Below, piece by piece: positions 11,426-22,616 of a DNA stretch of 64,000 bases. The notes beneath the pieces are model-generated. The model was not told the DNA's origin. It searched no databases and was given only the letters and a program-made list of their open reading frames with translations. Positions within the stretch are counted from its first letter, which is position 1. Every line of letters begins with the position of its first letter. Origin of the DNA: Nectonema munidae (taxonomy: Eukaryota > Nematomorpha > Nectonematoida > Nectonematidae); assembly GCA_030549495.1 (NCBI GenBank), contig JAUIRK010000677.1, positions 62,001-126,000 on the forward strand. Direction: 5' to 3'. The position numbers were made by a program, and so were the translations under genes.

Positions 11426-11693
11426 TAACGCGAGTCTGACAATATTCATTGATATAAAATTGTAATGATTAAAAACTATTTTTAAAACAAATTTCCATTT
11501 TTGCGAAATGTTTGGTGTATTCATAAAACTAAATTTTTACCAAAAATCTCTGTGATTAATTTGAATAGCTGAACTTTGGTATCATGAAAAAAGGTTCTGA
11601 AAATATTGAACTTATATTCCGCTAAAAACTAGTTTCTAATGAGATAAAATAGAATTATTTTTAATTTAACTCTAAATACAAATTAGAGAGAAG

Positions 11694-11874
11694 CAGTGGC
11701 GTAATCAGAAAAAAAGTTAATAGGGGGCACACTTTAAAAACTTAAGCAATATTAGTTATACTTTCTTGATCCTTTCATTTGAGAAATTTTTGAAAACTGA
11801 TATCGCATAAGGTGCATGGGGGGGGGGGGGGGGGTGGGCACGGCTCCTCATGTCCCAGCCTAGCTACGCCACTG
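11694..11874. mobile_element. Small hAT-like MITE with 8-bp target duplication
   Basis: Termini are CAGTGGCGTA on the left and TAGCTACGCCACTG on the right. The flanking octamers GAGAGAAG (11686-11693) and GAGAGAAT (11875-11882) differ at one base, as expected for an 8-bp hAT-type duplication. The interior holds a 17-base G run (11818-11834). No coding sequence. Confidence 0.75.
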
Positions 11875-12015
11875 GAGAGAATAGAGCTGAATGGGATAGG
11901 AGAGCAAGAGAAGAGAGCTTGAGTGAAAGAAGAGAGCTTGAGTGATTGAGTTTTAGCAGAGAAAGCGAAAGAGAAAAACAGAGGAGGAGACAGAAAGAGA
12001 AATAGAATCACTGTG
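11875..12015. repeat. Purine-rich low-complexity stretch
   Basis: GAGA-rich sequence with an imperfect duplication of AAGAGAGCTTGAGTG. It has no coding meaning; the long opposite-strand frame across it is a by-product. Confidence 0.7.
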
Positions 12016-12317
12016 ACAGAAGAAGATGAGAAAATCTATTGGATCATCAACATGTTTTTGCTCAAAAATACTACAAGGAGACACTGTGATAAAGATTGCT
12101 TACTTATTGTGTGCATATTGAAACATTGGATAATTATATAGCTCTCACATCGTTTGTAAAATATTTTTGATAGGAATTTCAGAGCAGCTTGGCATGATGT
12201 TTGACTCGAAAGTCTGCATTCCCTATTTTATTCTCTTATCTTACATTATCATGTATTCGAATGATCATTACATCCTATAATGCGATCATCATACATGTTT
12301 TATAAACAAGCAGCAAC

Positions 12318-12400
12318 TCTTACTTATAGAAAATTATTCGGAGGAGGGGGGGGGCGAAGGTCATTCCCCCCTTTGGATGTGCGCCCCTGTAATAGAGTGT
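12318..12400. repeat. G-rich repeat end shared with the element at 41672-42352
   Basis: AGAAAATTATT, then a G-rich block, GGGCGAAG and TTTGGATGTGCGCCCC, matches 42088-42155 block by block. It is probably a fragment of the same hAT-like family inserted in the intron. Confidence 0.5.
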
Positions 12401-12424
12401 GATTAATTATAGTTCTTTTTCATT

Positions 12425-12640
12425 GGTCATAATTTGCATGCTTTATAGATGAATTGTATTGCCGAAATTTAAGGGTGTAATGTCTATTATAATATGTATC
12501 TTCATTCAAAAAAGTGGGCGATGTACGGTTTAGAAGGGTGGCCGGTTTAACGACATAATTTCTATAAAAATTCGATATCCAGCGGCTAGTACTTTTTAAA
12601 ACAGACGGTTTTATGAGGGACCGGTTTAGAGAAGTTTCAC
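12425..12640 (-). mobile_element. Solo terminus of a Tigger/pogo-like element
   Basis: On the minus strand, starting near 12640, the sequence reads CAGTGAAACTTCTCTAAACC and repeats the AAACCG motif several times, as Tigger/pogo termini do. No matching second terminus and no transposase are nearby. A 111-codon frame across it has no protein similarity I recognise and is treated as chance. Confidence 0.55.
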
Positions 12641-12880
12641 TGTATTTCATTAATCTTTGTGGTTTATTTCCAATTTTCCAAAATTCTATGTGAACATTGA
12701 TTTTAAACTGTGATTTTTTCATTGAATGCTTGATAAAGTGTGTGGTCAAACTCACCTAACTGGTTTTGTACAAAGCGCTCTTGAACCGTTTTAAGTTCAT
12801 TTATTCAGTCTTACACCGCATCTCTCCCTTGAATTTTAATTTATTCTTGCTTAGTCATTTTATTAAATTTGCTTTCGTAG

Positions 12881-12999
12881 GAAATGGAAGTAGATTTTCT
12901 AATACCAATAACAACTCGACATCTTCCAACCATCAAACACAATCATCTTTATTAGAACAATTTTCTCCAAGAGAAAAAGAGCTACTCAATAGCCTAAAG
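12881..12999 (+). CDS. mei-P26: mei-P26-like exon: Ser/Asn/Gln-rich linker
   Basis: The acceptor GCTTTCGTAG ends at 12880. The exon completes a Gly codon and reads NGSRFSNTNNNSTSSNHQ, then LLEQFSPREKELLNSLK. It ends on a codon boundary before GTTTTT at 13000, a weak donor. Phase agrees with both neighbours. The peptide continues directly into NISINVY of the next exon. Confidence 0.75.
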
Positions 13000-13424
13000 G
13001 TTTTTTTTAGTTTTTTTACATCTTTCTTTACAACTTTTCTCACATGTTCAATTTGAAAATAGACTCACTCCTAAAATGTGAGTTTCGTGAACTTTAAACT
13101 TGAATGTATACCGATTTTTTGAAAGATACCAATTATATTTTAATGTTTTCTCTACTTTCTATGTATAGCAGCAATACTAAGTTTATTGATGTGATGCAGA
13201 TATTAGTTGGCTAGCAAGCCAGCGAGAAAAACCTCGCCAGCCTACTTATATATGTAAATGTTAAAAACTTTTACATGAAAAAATTTACCTTGCAGTCATC
13301 AGACAAGTTGAAATTTGACATGTTTATTGAGAATGATATTTTTAGCTAACACATAAAATTTCAAGTAAATCGTATGAAAAATTAAAGTTATCAAACTTTG
13401 AAAAATGATGTTTTAGAATGATTT
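13000..13424. other. Intron sequence, nothing recognised
   Basis: AT-rich with no motif. The intron continues through inserted elements to 15604. Confidence 0.5.
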
Positions 13425-13452
13425 TGTGCCGTTTTGACCAGGAACCTTATTG
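13425..13452. repeat. Solo MITE terminus (GCCGTTTTGACCAGG)
   Basis: Identical in type to the right end of the MITE at 10309-11206. No second end lies nearby. It is 140 bp upstream of a piggyBac fragment. Confidence 0.7.
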
Positions 13453-13589
13453 TCCTTATTAATCTGTCGGCCAAATGTCCGGGTACCGATGAATACACAT
13501 GCCATTTTAATGTTACAACGAGATATTATTCAAAGGTAGAAACTCTATTTTTGTATATCAGAAACAAACCAATAAAATGGGGTCAACGT

Positions 13590-13935
13590 TTTTTGTAGAT
13601 GTTCAAGTAATGATGGATATCTTTATGAATTCGATATTTATACAGGCAAAAAGGAAGAGTGTGAAGAAGGACTTGGACCGAATTGGGTATTGAAATTGAC
13701 AGAAAAGTTTCAAGGTTTATCCTGCTGTGTTTTTTCGACAATTATTTCTCTTCAGTAAACCTGATGCATATTTTATACAACCATAAAATATTTTCAATTG
13801 CAACAATCAACAAATCAAGAGGAGGTTTACCAAATTTTATACCAGAAAAAATGAAGAGGGGAGATTCTGAGTGTTTTTGTTCAGCCAAATCAAATATATA
13901 TGTGTTACAAAATGGTACGATAATAAATCTGTAAT
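13590..13935 (+). pseudogene. piggyBac transposase fragment (PGBD3-like), internal part
   Basis: One frame reads GYLYEFDIYTGKKEECEEGL; then, after a one-frame change near 13725, FFDNYFSSVNLMHIL, SIATINKSRGGLPNF and MKRGDSECF. These are the strand after the first catalytic Asp, the second catalytic Asp (FDNYF) and the following RxGLP/KMKRG block of piggyBac transposases. The N-terminal third and the C-terminal part with the third Asp are absent. The closest in-window relative is the fossil at 35574-38498. Confidence 0.8.
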
Positions 13936-14029
13936 TTTGATTTCAAATTTTTTTTAATGGCAAGGACTTTACTGTTTCAAGAAGTAGAAAAAGAGGGTTT
14001 ACTGATAAAATCGAAATACGCTAGATTTT

Positions 14030-14350
14030 CAAAAGTGAGGGGGCCAAGTTTTTAAATCGATAATTTTTTTTATAAATTTTCCAATTTACCAAATACATGT
14101 TTTACTTTTTTTCTTTGAATTATTCCAATGAATGAAAATCAAATTAAGAGTGCTCTTGGTCTAAGATTCACCCGTCCAGATAAGAGAGATATTTCTTCCC
14201 CTGGATGCAAAACCCACTCAAAAAAATTAAATTATAAAAAGTTTCGAGTAAATTTTAAATCCTGTAAAATAGGTATTTGATGTGGAGGGGCCAACATGGC
14301 TATGCAAAAAATGCTATGCCCCCCCCCCTGGCCCCCTTAAAACCGCCACT
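14030..14350. repeat. Probable interspersed element fragment with GC-rich ends
   Basis: GTGAGGGGGCCAAG near 14035 and CCCCCCCCTGGCCCCCTT...CCGCCACTGC near 14318-14352 form inverted GC-rich ends around AT-rich sequence. The right end resembles hAT-like CAGTGGCG termini. Alignment to a library would be needed to name it. Confidence 0.4.
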
Positions 14351-14361
14351 GCCTGTCATGG

Positions 14362-14745
14362 TCAAGAAATATAATCAAAGCATGAATGCTGTAGATATAC
14401 TTGATCAGAAAATAAGCTATTATATAAAAGATAGAAGATATTTATAAAAAGTATTATAGTAGAATTTTCTTTGACTCGTTTACAGTTTGCCTGATGAATT
14501 CTCATATTATTTTCAACTAAGAATTCTGATAATATATATGATTTGAAACAGTTTATAAGAATTATTGCGAGAGAGCTAAACAACAATTTTAGTTCAAGAA
14601 ATAGAGCTGCACAAAACTTCATATTGTCCAAAAGAGCTTTAGTCATCCCAAGGCGATCAGAAAGTGGGCATTTGATGTTGAAATCCATCAAACGCCAATG
14701 ATGTTTGCTTTGTTCTAAAAGAAATATCGAAAATCGAACCACCAA
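14362..14745 (-). other. Unassigned 127-codon open frame, probably not a gene
   Basis: The frame includes HHWRLMDFNIKCPLSDRLG and MKFCAALFLELKLL and is longer than expected by chance in AT-rich DNA. No family is recognised. It could be a transposase fragment. It lies antisense within an intron and has no clear start context. Confidence 0.2.
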
Positions 14746-15114
14746 CTCTTCAAAATGAAAGTTTTTTGTGTTTCACGGCAAATAGAAATTGTTTCGTTCT
14801 TTATCATAAATAGTTTCAAATTTTATTAAATAATTTTTTTGTTTTAAAAAGTTCTGGCAAGACCTCCGGGGAGATTTGTGGGAATGTGCTCTGATACACA
14901 CAAAGTCCAAAAATATTTGCTATTTTATAATAAAAAAAATTTGTATTTAAAAAATTGTCGTATGCTGAGTTTTTTATTTTACTTTAATTAAATTTTAAAT
15001 GTTTTAGATGAAAAGTTAACTTTTTGTTTTTTTACAAAACATCTTTATTTGACATATCTTTTTTTGTGATTTTTTTTTAATTTTAATTAATAATTTTTTG
15101 AAATTTTTTGTGTT

Positions 15115-15305
15115 GGGGCATTTTTTTCCGGGGGCTCTACGTACCATATTCGATATGCAAATTTAATAAAAATATTTTCGCATGAAGTATAGTATTTAAA
15201 TTCTCCAATTTTGTAAAAAAAATTAAGGATTGCTTGAATATTTGGTCTCCCGTGGTACTTCCAGACCACTAATTTTGAAAATTGCAATAAAAAAATTTCG
15301 CCCCT
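15115..15305. repeat. Interspersed repeat, copy A (partner at 26655-26920)
   Basis: Shares with the partner, in the same orientation, AAGTATAGTATTTAAATTC, GATTGCTTGAATATTTGG, TCTCCCGT and CCAGACCACTAATTTTG. The partner has an extra stretch of about 60-70 bp in the middle. It is bordered by G/C-rich ends (CCGGGGGCTC; TTCGCCCCTGG), which suggests a MITE-like element. Confidence 0.75.
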
Positions 15306-15604
15306 GGGTTGGAGATATATATTATATATTTTAGGATATTAAATTAGAGTTTAAATTTTTACTGAAGCAAGGAATTTGTTTTTTTGTTTATTCCTTAAAA
15401 TTTTAAGCTTTATTTCATTTTGTGAAATCTTTTAAATTTTTTATTTTACACAGCGAATACAATTATTTTAAATAGGAAGACTAAAAATTGTCAAAGTTTG
15501 ATTTTTAATTTAAAATGAGTTGATTTAGAAAATTTTAAAACTAAATATGAATTATAGGATAAAGATAGTTTAACTAATTGGAATTTTTTTATAATAATTC
15601 TAAG

Positions 15605-15839
15605 AATATATCAATCAATGTGTATACGACTTCTGCTAATTCTTCTTTATCGTTTCCTTCTCTTCCTCTTTCTTCGCAGTCACATAGCACCCTGGCGAAC
15701 AACAACATCTTCGCGTATGAAGACTTAGTTAACAAGGCGGCTTCATCCCCACAGAATCACAACTCCTATTTCATGAAAAATGGCATACTAGGATCATCTG
15801 CAAGTTGTAACCAAGATTTTTCCGCTTTTCCAAATGAAG
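15605..15839 (+). CDS. mei-P26: mei-P26-like exon: Ser-rich linker
   Basis: The acceptor is TAATAATTCTAAG ending at 15604, the only AG after the in-frame stop that preserves phase 0. The peptide is rich in Ser, Asn and Pro (SLSFPSLPLSSQS, NNNIFAYEDLVNKAASS). It ends in phase 1 before GTATTA at 15840. No domain; disordered linker by composition. Confidence 0.75.
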
Positions 15840-18249
15840 GTATTATCTTGCATGCGTCTTTTACTCTATGTATCAATCTTAATCAAAATCAGTGATAGAC
15901 TCTGCTATTTATACTTTATAATGTCTTAGCACAACACGACAGGCGTATAACAAGCTATTATTTTGTTTTAATTATTTTCGCCATTTTTCTTTTTGGCAGA
16001 TTTAATATTTTTACTTGGTCTATCCCTTCTTTTCATGCCCTTTAGTTATTCTCCTATATTTTTCCTTTTTTAGCTCTAAAACGGTATTTAACAACGATTA
16101 AAATAAGAATGAACAACATAAATTACCACAAAAAATGTAGGATGGGAGTACAGCGGGTGAGAAAATGCCAAAAGTGGTGATGAAGCCGATACACCACTTA
16201 TAATCAGTGCTTCCTAACCTAAAGGTCGCGCGTCTTTAGGGAGCTGGAGTAACTTCTTAGGGCAAGCGTGAGTTCAATAAAACATTTGCTGGAGCGTGAG
16301 CAAATATTAAGAATTTTATGAAACAAATGCCGCTTTGTCATTTTAAAATTAGTCCTTTACTTCTTTTATTTTTTGCAGAAATTTATATCATCTTTTTTAT
16401 GTGTAGATGCAGGGGGTGTTTATAGAGAAATGTTGAGCCACTGGCTTATATAATGAGGTATGATCGCCATTGTCCTTTGTTGCCACATCTGCTGGATTTC
16501 TGTTGGAAGGAATATAGTAAGAACTAGCTTATATATTCCTGAAAAGATTGCAGAACTTTATATTCTCATTTTGTTTCAAATTAATTAGTCCATTTTTAAT
16601 TCTACACAAATCATGGCCAACCAGTACTGACTGTTCCATGGTCGGAACTTCGTTGAGAAGGGTATGTGCTTACCAGTAGAATTAAATAAAACGCGTGTTA
16701 AAGTCTTGATGAGGTTGCATATGAGGCAGCGGATATCTACTCTTTAGCTTGCTTAGATTTATGGGTTGGTGGTATCTCATCGCAGGTTTGCCGCGGGAAA
16801 GTAATTTACTAAAAGGACCTGCAACTAAACTATGGATAAAAACTAGCGCGTAAGAATCCCTTGTGATAGATGCGTTGAGACGTGTTAAGAAAGCTTATGA
16901 CCTAAATCTTTATGCTGGAAGAAGAAAAGGGACAAAAGGAAAATTTACACGAAAAGAAATGAAGAAATAAAGTTTGCTTGAAAGTGCTTTCAGATGAAAT
17001 TGTTTGCACCCGACATTTTAAAAGTTCTTTATGAATTTATATGAGGTAAGATATACGGGAGCCAAGAATATAAAAATGTAAATCGCATCGATAAGAAGAT
17101 TTTGTATATCCAAATTATATTGTGTGGTTTCTGAGATTTTCATAAATTCTAATATATGTTATTAAGATGGACTGAATGCCACATTTTTTCATATAAAGCC
17201 TAGAGGTGGGAAAGGATAAACGAAAAATCTAAGGTATTTAAGCTATGTAACATTTGATTAAAATAAAACATACATTTACTCTCTTATATGTATCTTCGAT
17301 CTCGCAATGACTCCAGTAATTCCATTTTCCCTGAGAGTATTTTCTCGTAGTAGTAATACTCCCTCAGCTCATTATAGGGAATTTAATTTAATTTTTTTCT
17401 CTCTGTATTGAACTGATTGATTACACTGATGATGAGGTAGTTACAACAACTCCAGTAATTCCATTGATTTAAAAGCAGAAGTGAACATAAAATGAAACGT
17501 TTTTGAATTGAACGCCTTTTTTCCATTTAGAGAATGAAAAAGAGGTCAAACTTGAACGAAATGGAAATTGTTTAGCATAAAATTATTTGTTGTGGTTTTC
17601 AACAAACCTTTCTATTTCGTCCAAGTTTAACCTATTTTTTTAAAAATAATACAACTAACACTGGAGGAAAAGATAAGCGAGAAATTAAAGAATAATGATA
17701 AAAATGAGAGATATCTTATGTGTGACTGCTTAGATGTGTAACTCTAAATTTCCACATGAGAATCAACTAGCCTTATATAAGTGCGGGTATCCAATCCAAT
17801 TATGTTAAATAGTCCACGTAATTCTAGTAGATGTCATTTTGATAGCAGAGAGAATATCTAGGTTTTATTGTTGGCTAAATTTTTTTGCTAATCTTCATTT
17901 CTTTACTTTAAAATATTTTTAATCCCAAAACAATTATTGTATTAAAAAAAGGTACCCGTGTTATATCAAATATTCATCCTTCTTTGTATATTTAGGGAAT
18001 GGGCCTAGTATATATAAAACTCATTCTGCATACTAGAAAATAGCTTTTTGATTATTTAAAAAGAAATCTTTCGGTGCGACAAATTTCCAGTTGCGTTTAA
18101 AAATATTATTTAATGGCTGTCATCAGCAACGGTCTGTAGGTTCTGATTTATGTTCAATATTCCTTTTCACCTGTATAGGTATACTGACTCATCGTCCATC
18201 CTATTTTTTTAATTAGAAAGTTTACACTTTGATTACTCTAATTCCCTAG
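15840..18249. other. 2.4-kb intron, no named element
   Basis: A slightly GC-richer patch at about 16200-16310 (GGTCGCGCGTCTTTAGG) could be an old repeat fragment. CTCCAGTAATTCCAT occurs twice (about 17310 and 17448). A hairpin lies at 17543-17631. No coding exon was found that would fit the phase-1 gap. Confidence 0.4.
17543..17631. repeat. Inverted repeat (27-bp arms, ~35-nt loop)
   Basis: AGGTCAAACTTGAACGAAAT on the left is mirrored by a right arm whose inverse reads AGGTTAAACTTGGACGAAAT. It could be a very short MITE or a snapback structure in the pre-mRNA. Confidence 0.6.
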
Positions 18250-18366
18250 CAAACGTGGATCCTGAAAATTCAAGCTCGCATTTCAATTCCCTATATGATT
18301 CCTTAATCACTTTGAGAAGTTCCACGATGTCAAACCCCAAAAACATGGTTAATGATGGCTACATGA
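18250..18366 (+). CDS. mei-P26: mei-P26-like exon: linker
   Basis: The acceptor AATTCCCTAG ends at 18249. A split Ala codon is followed by NVDPENSSSHFNSLYDS and TMSNPKNMVNDGYM. Phase 1 at both ends. Donor GTAAAC at 18367. The intron to the next exon is only 53 nt. Confidence 0.8.
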
Positions 18367-18419
18367 GTAAACATATTTAACAGTTGACTCGTTTGAATAA
18401 TTCCTTTCTACGTTTTTAG

Positions 18420-18567
18420 ATGCAGGGAACAATTTGTCGATCGAATCTAGCGCTGCTTATTCATCATATCAAAATTCTGCAAATCGATTGATGTCTCCAT
18501 ATTGTCCAAATTACGTTCCTGTACCCAGGCCTTTTGGAGCCTTTAAGGGTTCTCTTATGAAAGTTCG
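18420..18567 (+). CDS. mei-P26: mei-P26-like exon: end of linker, entry to NHL propeller
   Basis: The acceptor TACGTTTTTAG ends at 18419. The peptide runs NNLSIESSAAYSSYQ, then PYCPNYVPVPRPFGAF and KGSLMKVR, the short basic run that precedes the first NHL blade. It ends two bases into the Arg codon (CG|GTAATT), completed by the first base of the exon at 19518. Confidence 0.85.
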
Positions 18568-19517
18568 GTAATTCTGTTGCATTTTTATGGAGATTGAGAA
18601 AGGAATTTTTATCCTCACTGCGTTCTCAAATTCTAAGATGTGATTCTTTCAAATGAATGTATGAGAAAATGTCGTTAAACATATGTTCGCGTAGTTTACA
18701 AAGATGCATACAATTTTAGCAACTTGGATATAACTTATTTGGGGATTTAAGTCACAGTTTAAGACATTTCCATTTTTGAAATAACCAAAAAATTAATTGC
18801 CATACCATGCCTGAAAATTAAAAATGATTTTAACTCCTGGACTAAAAGTAGGGTTGATCTATTTTTTAATGATTTTATATACCTATTTATACCAGGTATG
18901 GTCACTTGACCCCATGTAACTAATTATTATTAGAAAACAATTAAAAAGACTATCGCAAGGAGAGTATCCCCACTAACAACTTCTTGACATTTTACATATA
19001 GGAATATCTGAAATTTTTCTTATGAAATGTATCGTTTTAATTCACCATTCATAATCATTTTCTGACATAGGTTTTTGTTCGGTTCCTTCTTCATTAAAAA
19101 GTTCTTCTAAAATAACTATAAAAGATCTATTATCGGTTTTAGGCTAAATGTCTTGCATAGATTCAACTCGTAATTTCGGACAAATTATAAAGAAAGCATG
19201 TGACTCTCTTTTGGAGAATGATTTGCTTGAATAATATTCCAATTCTCTATTGGTGCAGTGAATACCTATTTTTGACCATTTTAGTAAATTGTGGAAGACA
19301 GTTTTTTCTTCAATCTGTGTTCCTACAATCCATATTTATCATGCATAAAAAATAGGCGATGCACGACTATATGTTTCTTGGCGTTATACAATTATAGTTA
19401 AAAGTATATAAATAGTTTGAAAAGTTAGCTACTTGCTTTCCATAATCTCCCACGTTTCTATTGCTTAGCATATTCATTTTGTGAACATATTATTTATTTC
19501 TTTGTTTTTGTGTTTAG
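18568..19517. other. Intron, nothing recognised
   Basis: AT-rich, no motif. Ends with TTTGTGTTTAG. Confidence 0.5.
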
Positions 19518-19648
19518 GGTGAAGTTTGGTTCTCTCGGGCCTGCTCATGTTCAATTCAATGCACCCCATGGTTTTTGCTTGGGAATAGAAGAAGAAATTG
19601 TCGTTGCAGACACGCAAAATCATAGGATTCAAATTTATTCTAAAACAG
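19518..19648 (+). CDS. mei-P26: mei-P26-like exon: NHL repeat 1
   Basis: Encodes [20 protein letters not shown], then [14 protein letters not shown] and QIYSKTG. FGxxG...QF..P.G, the central VADTxNHRIQ and the closing aromatic-x-G form a textbook NHL blade. It ends in phase 1 inside the Gly codon. Confidence 0.95.
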
Positions 19649-20554
19649 GTAAAAATTGAGAATTTAAAAACTCCGTGTCGCAAAATATTTAATGATTGTT
19701 ATTGTACATAAAGCATGAGAGGTATAGCGGAGCCAACTGACTTCTATTGAATTTAAAACATAAAAATCATCGGCTCGCTTCTTTCATTTCTTCAGCCTTC
19801 TCAAAATATAGATCTGTGTGTGATAAATCACTTTTACGTGAAATAGCACAAACGGTAAAAATATATTTTATAAAGATTTTCTTCCAATCAAAATCGTCAA
19901 AATTTAATTTTAATGTAAATTTTGCAATTTATGAATCAGATGTGTTTTTTGGTTACAAATACACATGATTAGTAATGTTTCTTCTAATCTTTTGAACAAA
20001 CACGTGTACAGTAGAGCGATACTAAAATTATTTTACATATGTTGTGTTTTGTCAAAAATATGAAATTTGTCATGTAGGCTTTGAAATAAGTAATGCAAAT
20101 ACGAAGCAGCATGGTGATATTTACTTGGGAAATGAGATATTATATAAAAGTATAAAATTAAATTATTTCTTCAACTCAATAGAAAGAACAACGAACATTT
20201 TACTGATGTATTTGTAAGACTTATTGCATATAATTTGAATTCATATCTATAGTAAACATCGAGGAAATAGTCATCCAAAAGGAACATCACTTTTTGTGTT
20301 TTAACATTTTTTAAGGGTTTGTACACGTGTATCTCCTTTATTTTACAAGATAATCTTTTATGATGTAAATGTACTCGATTACTCTATTGCGTATTGAAAA
20401 CAACACTTACCTATATTTGTGTATTGGCACTTTCCAGCTCTCAAAATAAGATCCTTTTCAATTTACCTTCGTAAACTATCACCCGAAGAGATCAAAAATG
20501 TAACCTCGTTGAGACCTACTATTTGGAATAAAGGGTCTAACTTTTGTTGTTTAG
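19649..20554. other. Intron, nothing recognised
   Basis: AT-rich. Short chance frames only. Ends with TTTTGTTGTTTAG. Confidence 0.5.
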
Positions 20555-20773
20555 GAGTGTTCAAAGCTCAATTTGGCGTGCCTGGACGAGATGAAGGTCA
20601 GCTTTGGCATCCGAGAAAAGTTGCTGTGAATAAGATTTCTCAGAAATTTATCGTTTGTGATCGTGGAAATGAGCGTTCTAGAATGCAAATATTTGACAGG
20701 AATGGCGTTTTCCTCAAAAAAATTCCGATAAGATACATCGATATCGTGGCTGGTCTCGTTATAACTGATGACG
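20555..20773 (+). CDS. mei-P26: mei-P26-like exon: NHL repeat 2 and start of repeat 3
   Basis: Completes the Gly codon and encodes [36 protein letters not shown] and then [17 protein letters not shown]. The [13 protein letters not shown] variant of the NHL core is what most recalls Mei-P26. Phase 1 at both ends, donor G|GTATTT at 20774. An upstream in-frame extension to 20419 lies before the acceptor and is not coding. Confidence 0.95.
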
Positions 20774-22616
20774 GTATTTTTTCAAAGCACTAAACTTATG
20801 AGTTCAGAGCTCTCTCCTGAGTTATTTTATTTTATATAAAAGTGATATAAATTCCTTTAATTCGCATAAAAGATAAAATATATAATCAAATTAGTTTACT
20901 ATTTATTTTTAATGCAAAATTTAAAACAATTGTAAATATTCATGTTATATAAATTTTAAAACACTTCCGCTATTTTAATCGTGTTAAGCAGTTTACACAA
21001 TCCTGCTCAAATATTTTTTCTCAGATTCCTTTATGCTAGCCAAATTTCATTTCTAAACCCTGATTCTATTCCAACCAGATCACAATTTAAATGCTTCAAT
21101 TTTTAAAAATATTGGATTGGATTGGATTTTCTTAAACTTCAAATGTTGTATCAAGTAGTAATCGCATTAACTAGCATTTTTGTTCAATTTTTTACATTAA
21201 TTATTGTAATATCAACATTTTTTCATAGACAAAACAAGAAGCAAGACCATGCTTGGTTAAACTTTTTCGTGAAAGGGCCGCATTTAAAATTTTACACCTG
21301 GTTCGCCACTCTGTAGCAATAAAAATTGGAAAGACAAAAGTTTTAAAGGAGCAAACATTATTTTTTATATTTAATGAAATTTTAAAGTTTCAATTTGTGG
21401 GTAATTTTTAAGGATGCAATAAAAATAATCTTGATCAAAATTTTAATTTTTAAGGTAAATTTATTTAAACATCTGTAAGAAAATGTAACCTTGGAAAAAA
21501 AGTTTTTAATTGTAAGACTTTTTTCAAAATAATTATGAGATCGAAATTTATTATGCTATTAAAAGAATAAATATAAATCAAAAGTGAGTTTATTCTTCAA
21601 TAATTAAAATACTGTCTTTTTTTATCCTAGTTTTCTTCCTCTGAAAAATTCAAAGCTTTTTACTATTAGGACTTTGTAGTGTCTGGCGATCTGATCCTAA
21701 CATTTTTCGGATTAAACTAACTACTCGAGTTTTTTCTCAAATAGAGGAGGTTCGTGTAGGATTATCTCTAACTTGTATTCATATGTCCTAAATATCAATT
21801 CTATTAAATTATTTTATATCAAGGTATATAATATAGATAGCTATGCAGTAAAAGTGACCATATAAAAAGTTTACACCTTTCCACTAAAAATTAAATCTTG
21901 GATGAATGTATGAAACTGCTGATTGTAAAGCGTCAACGAATATAAAGCTAATATACATTTTTTTCTATCTCCTATTGTTAATGCCCAAAATGTAGTTCCA
22001 CATAAATATGTAGTACAAAATGATAGAAGTATTTTCAACCCTTTTTTCCTATAGTTTTGAAATTCTGTTTTAACACGAAGCTAAAGTTCATTCGCGCTTT
22101 TTTGGGAGGAATCTACTTTTATACCCTCATCCTTAGATATTTTCTGCGAATTTCATTTTAATGTCTTACGTATTTTATACTTATAAAAAATAATACTCAT
22201 CCCCCAAATTCAGTTACGCGCCCTCTAATAGACATCACATTGAATTCACTATAAATATGTGATCTCTCACGCGACATTATATTTATACGTATAGCGTAAA
22301 ATAATAGTCGTTAATAAAAAAATGCTTGTAGCTATACTACATATATAATATCCAGAAAAACTAGATTATATAACTATCTAATTGTTTTATTATATACTTG
22401 CAATTGATAAAGATTACACTGTGCAACACTCAAAAAAGTACAAGACATCTGTGGCCGTTTTTATTTGCCAAATTATATGGGGAATCTATTTCTGGCCTTC
22501 TTTTTGTTAAATTAGCTAGGGTTTTTACATAATTGTCACTGTATACCCTTGTTGTTATTAAATTTGATATTAATTTATTTAACTTCATTGTATTACTTCT
22601 ATTTAGTTTGTTTCAG
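20774..22616. other. First part of an 8.8-kb intron, nothing recognised
   Basis: AT-rich with scattered chance frames. No repeat family recognised up to the inserted gene-family copy at about 22617. Confidence 0.5.

Noticed and set aside
11775-12011. Pro/Ser-rich minus-strand frame
   Set aside because: It spans a poly-G run and a GAGA-rich tract.
12420-12755. A 111-codon minus-strand protein
   Set aside because: It is translated from a Tigger/pogo-like terminus with repeated AAACCG motifs and has no protein-like pattern.
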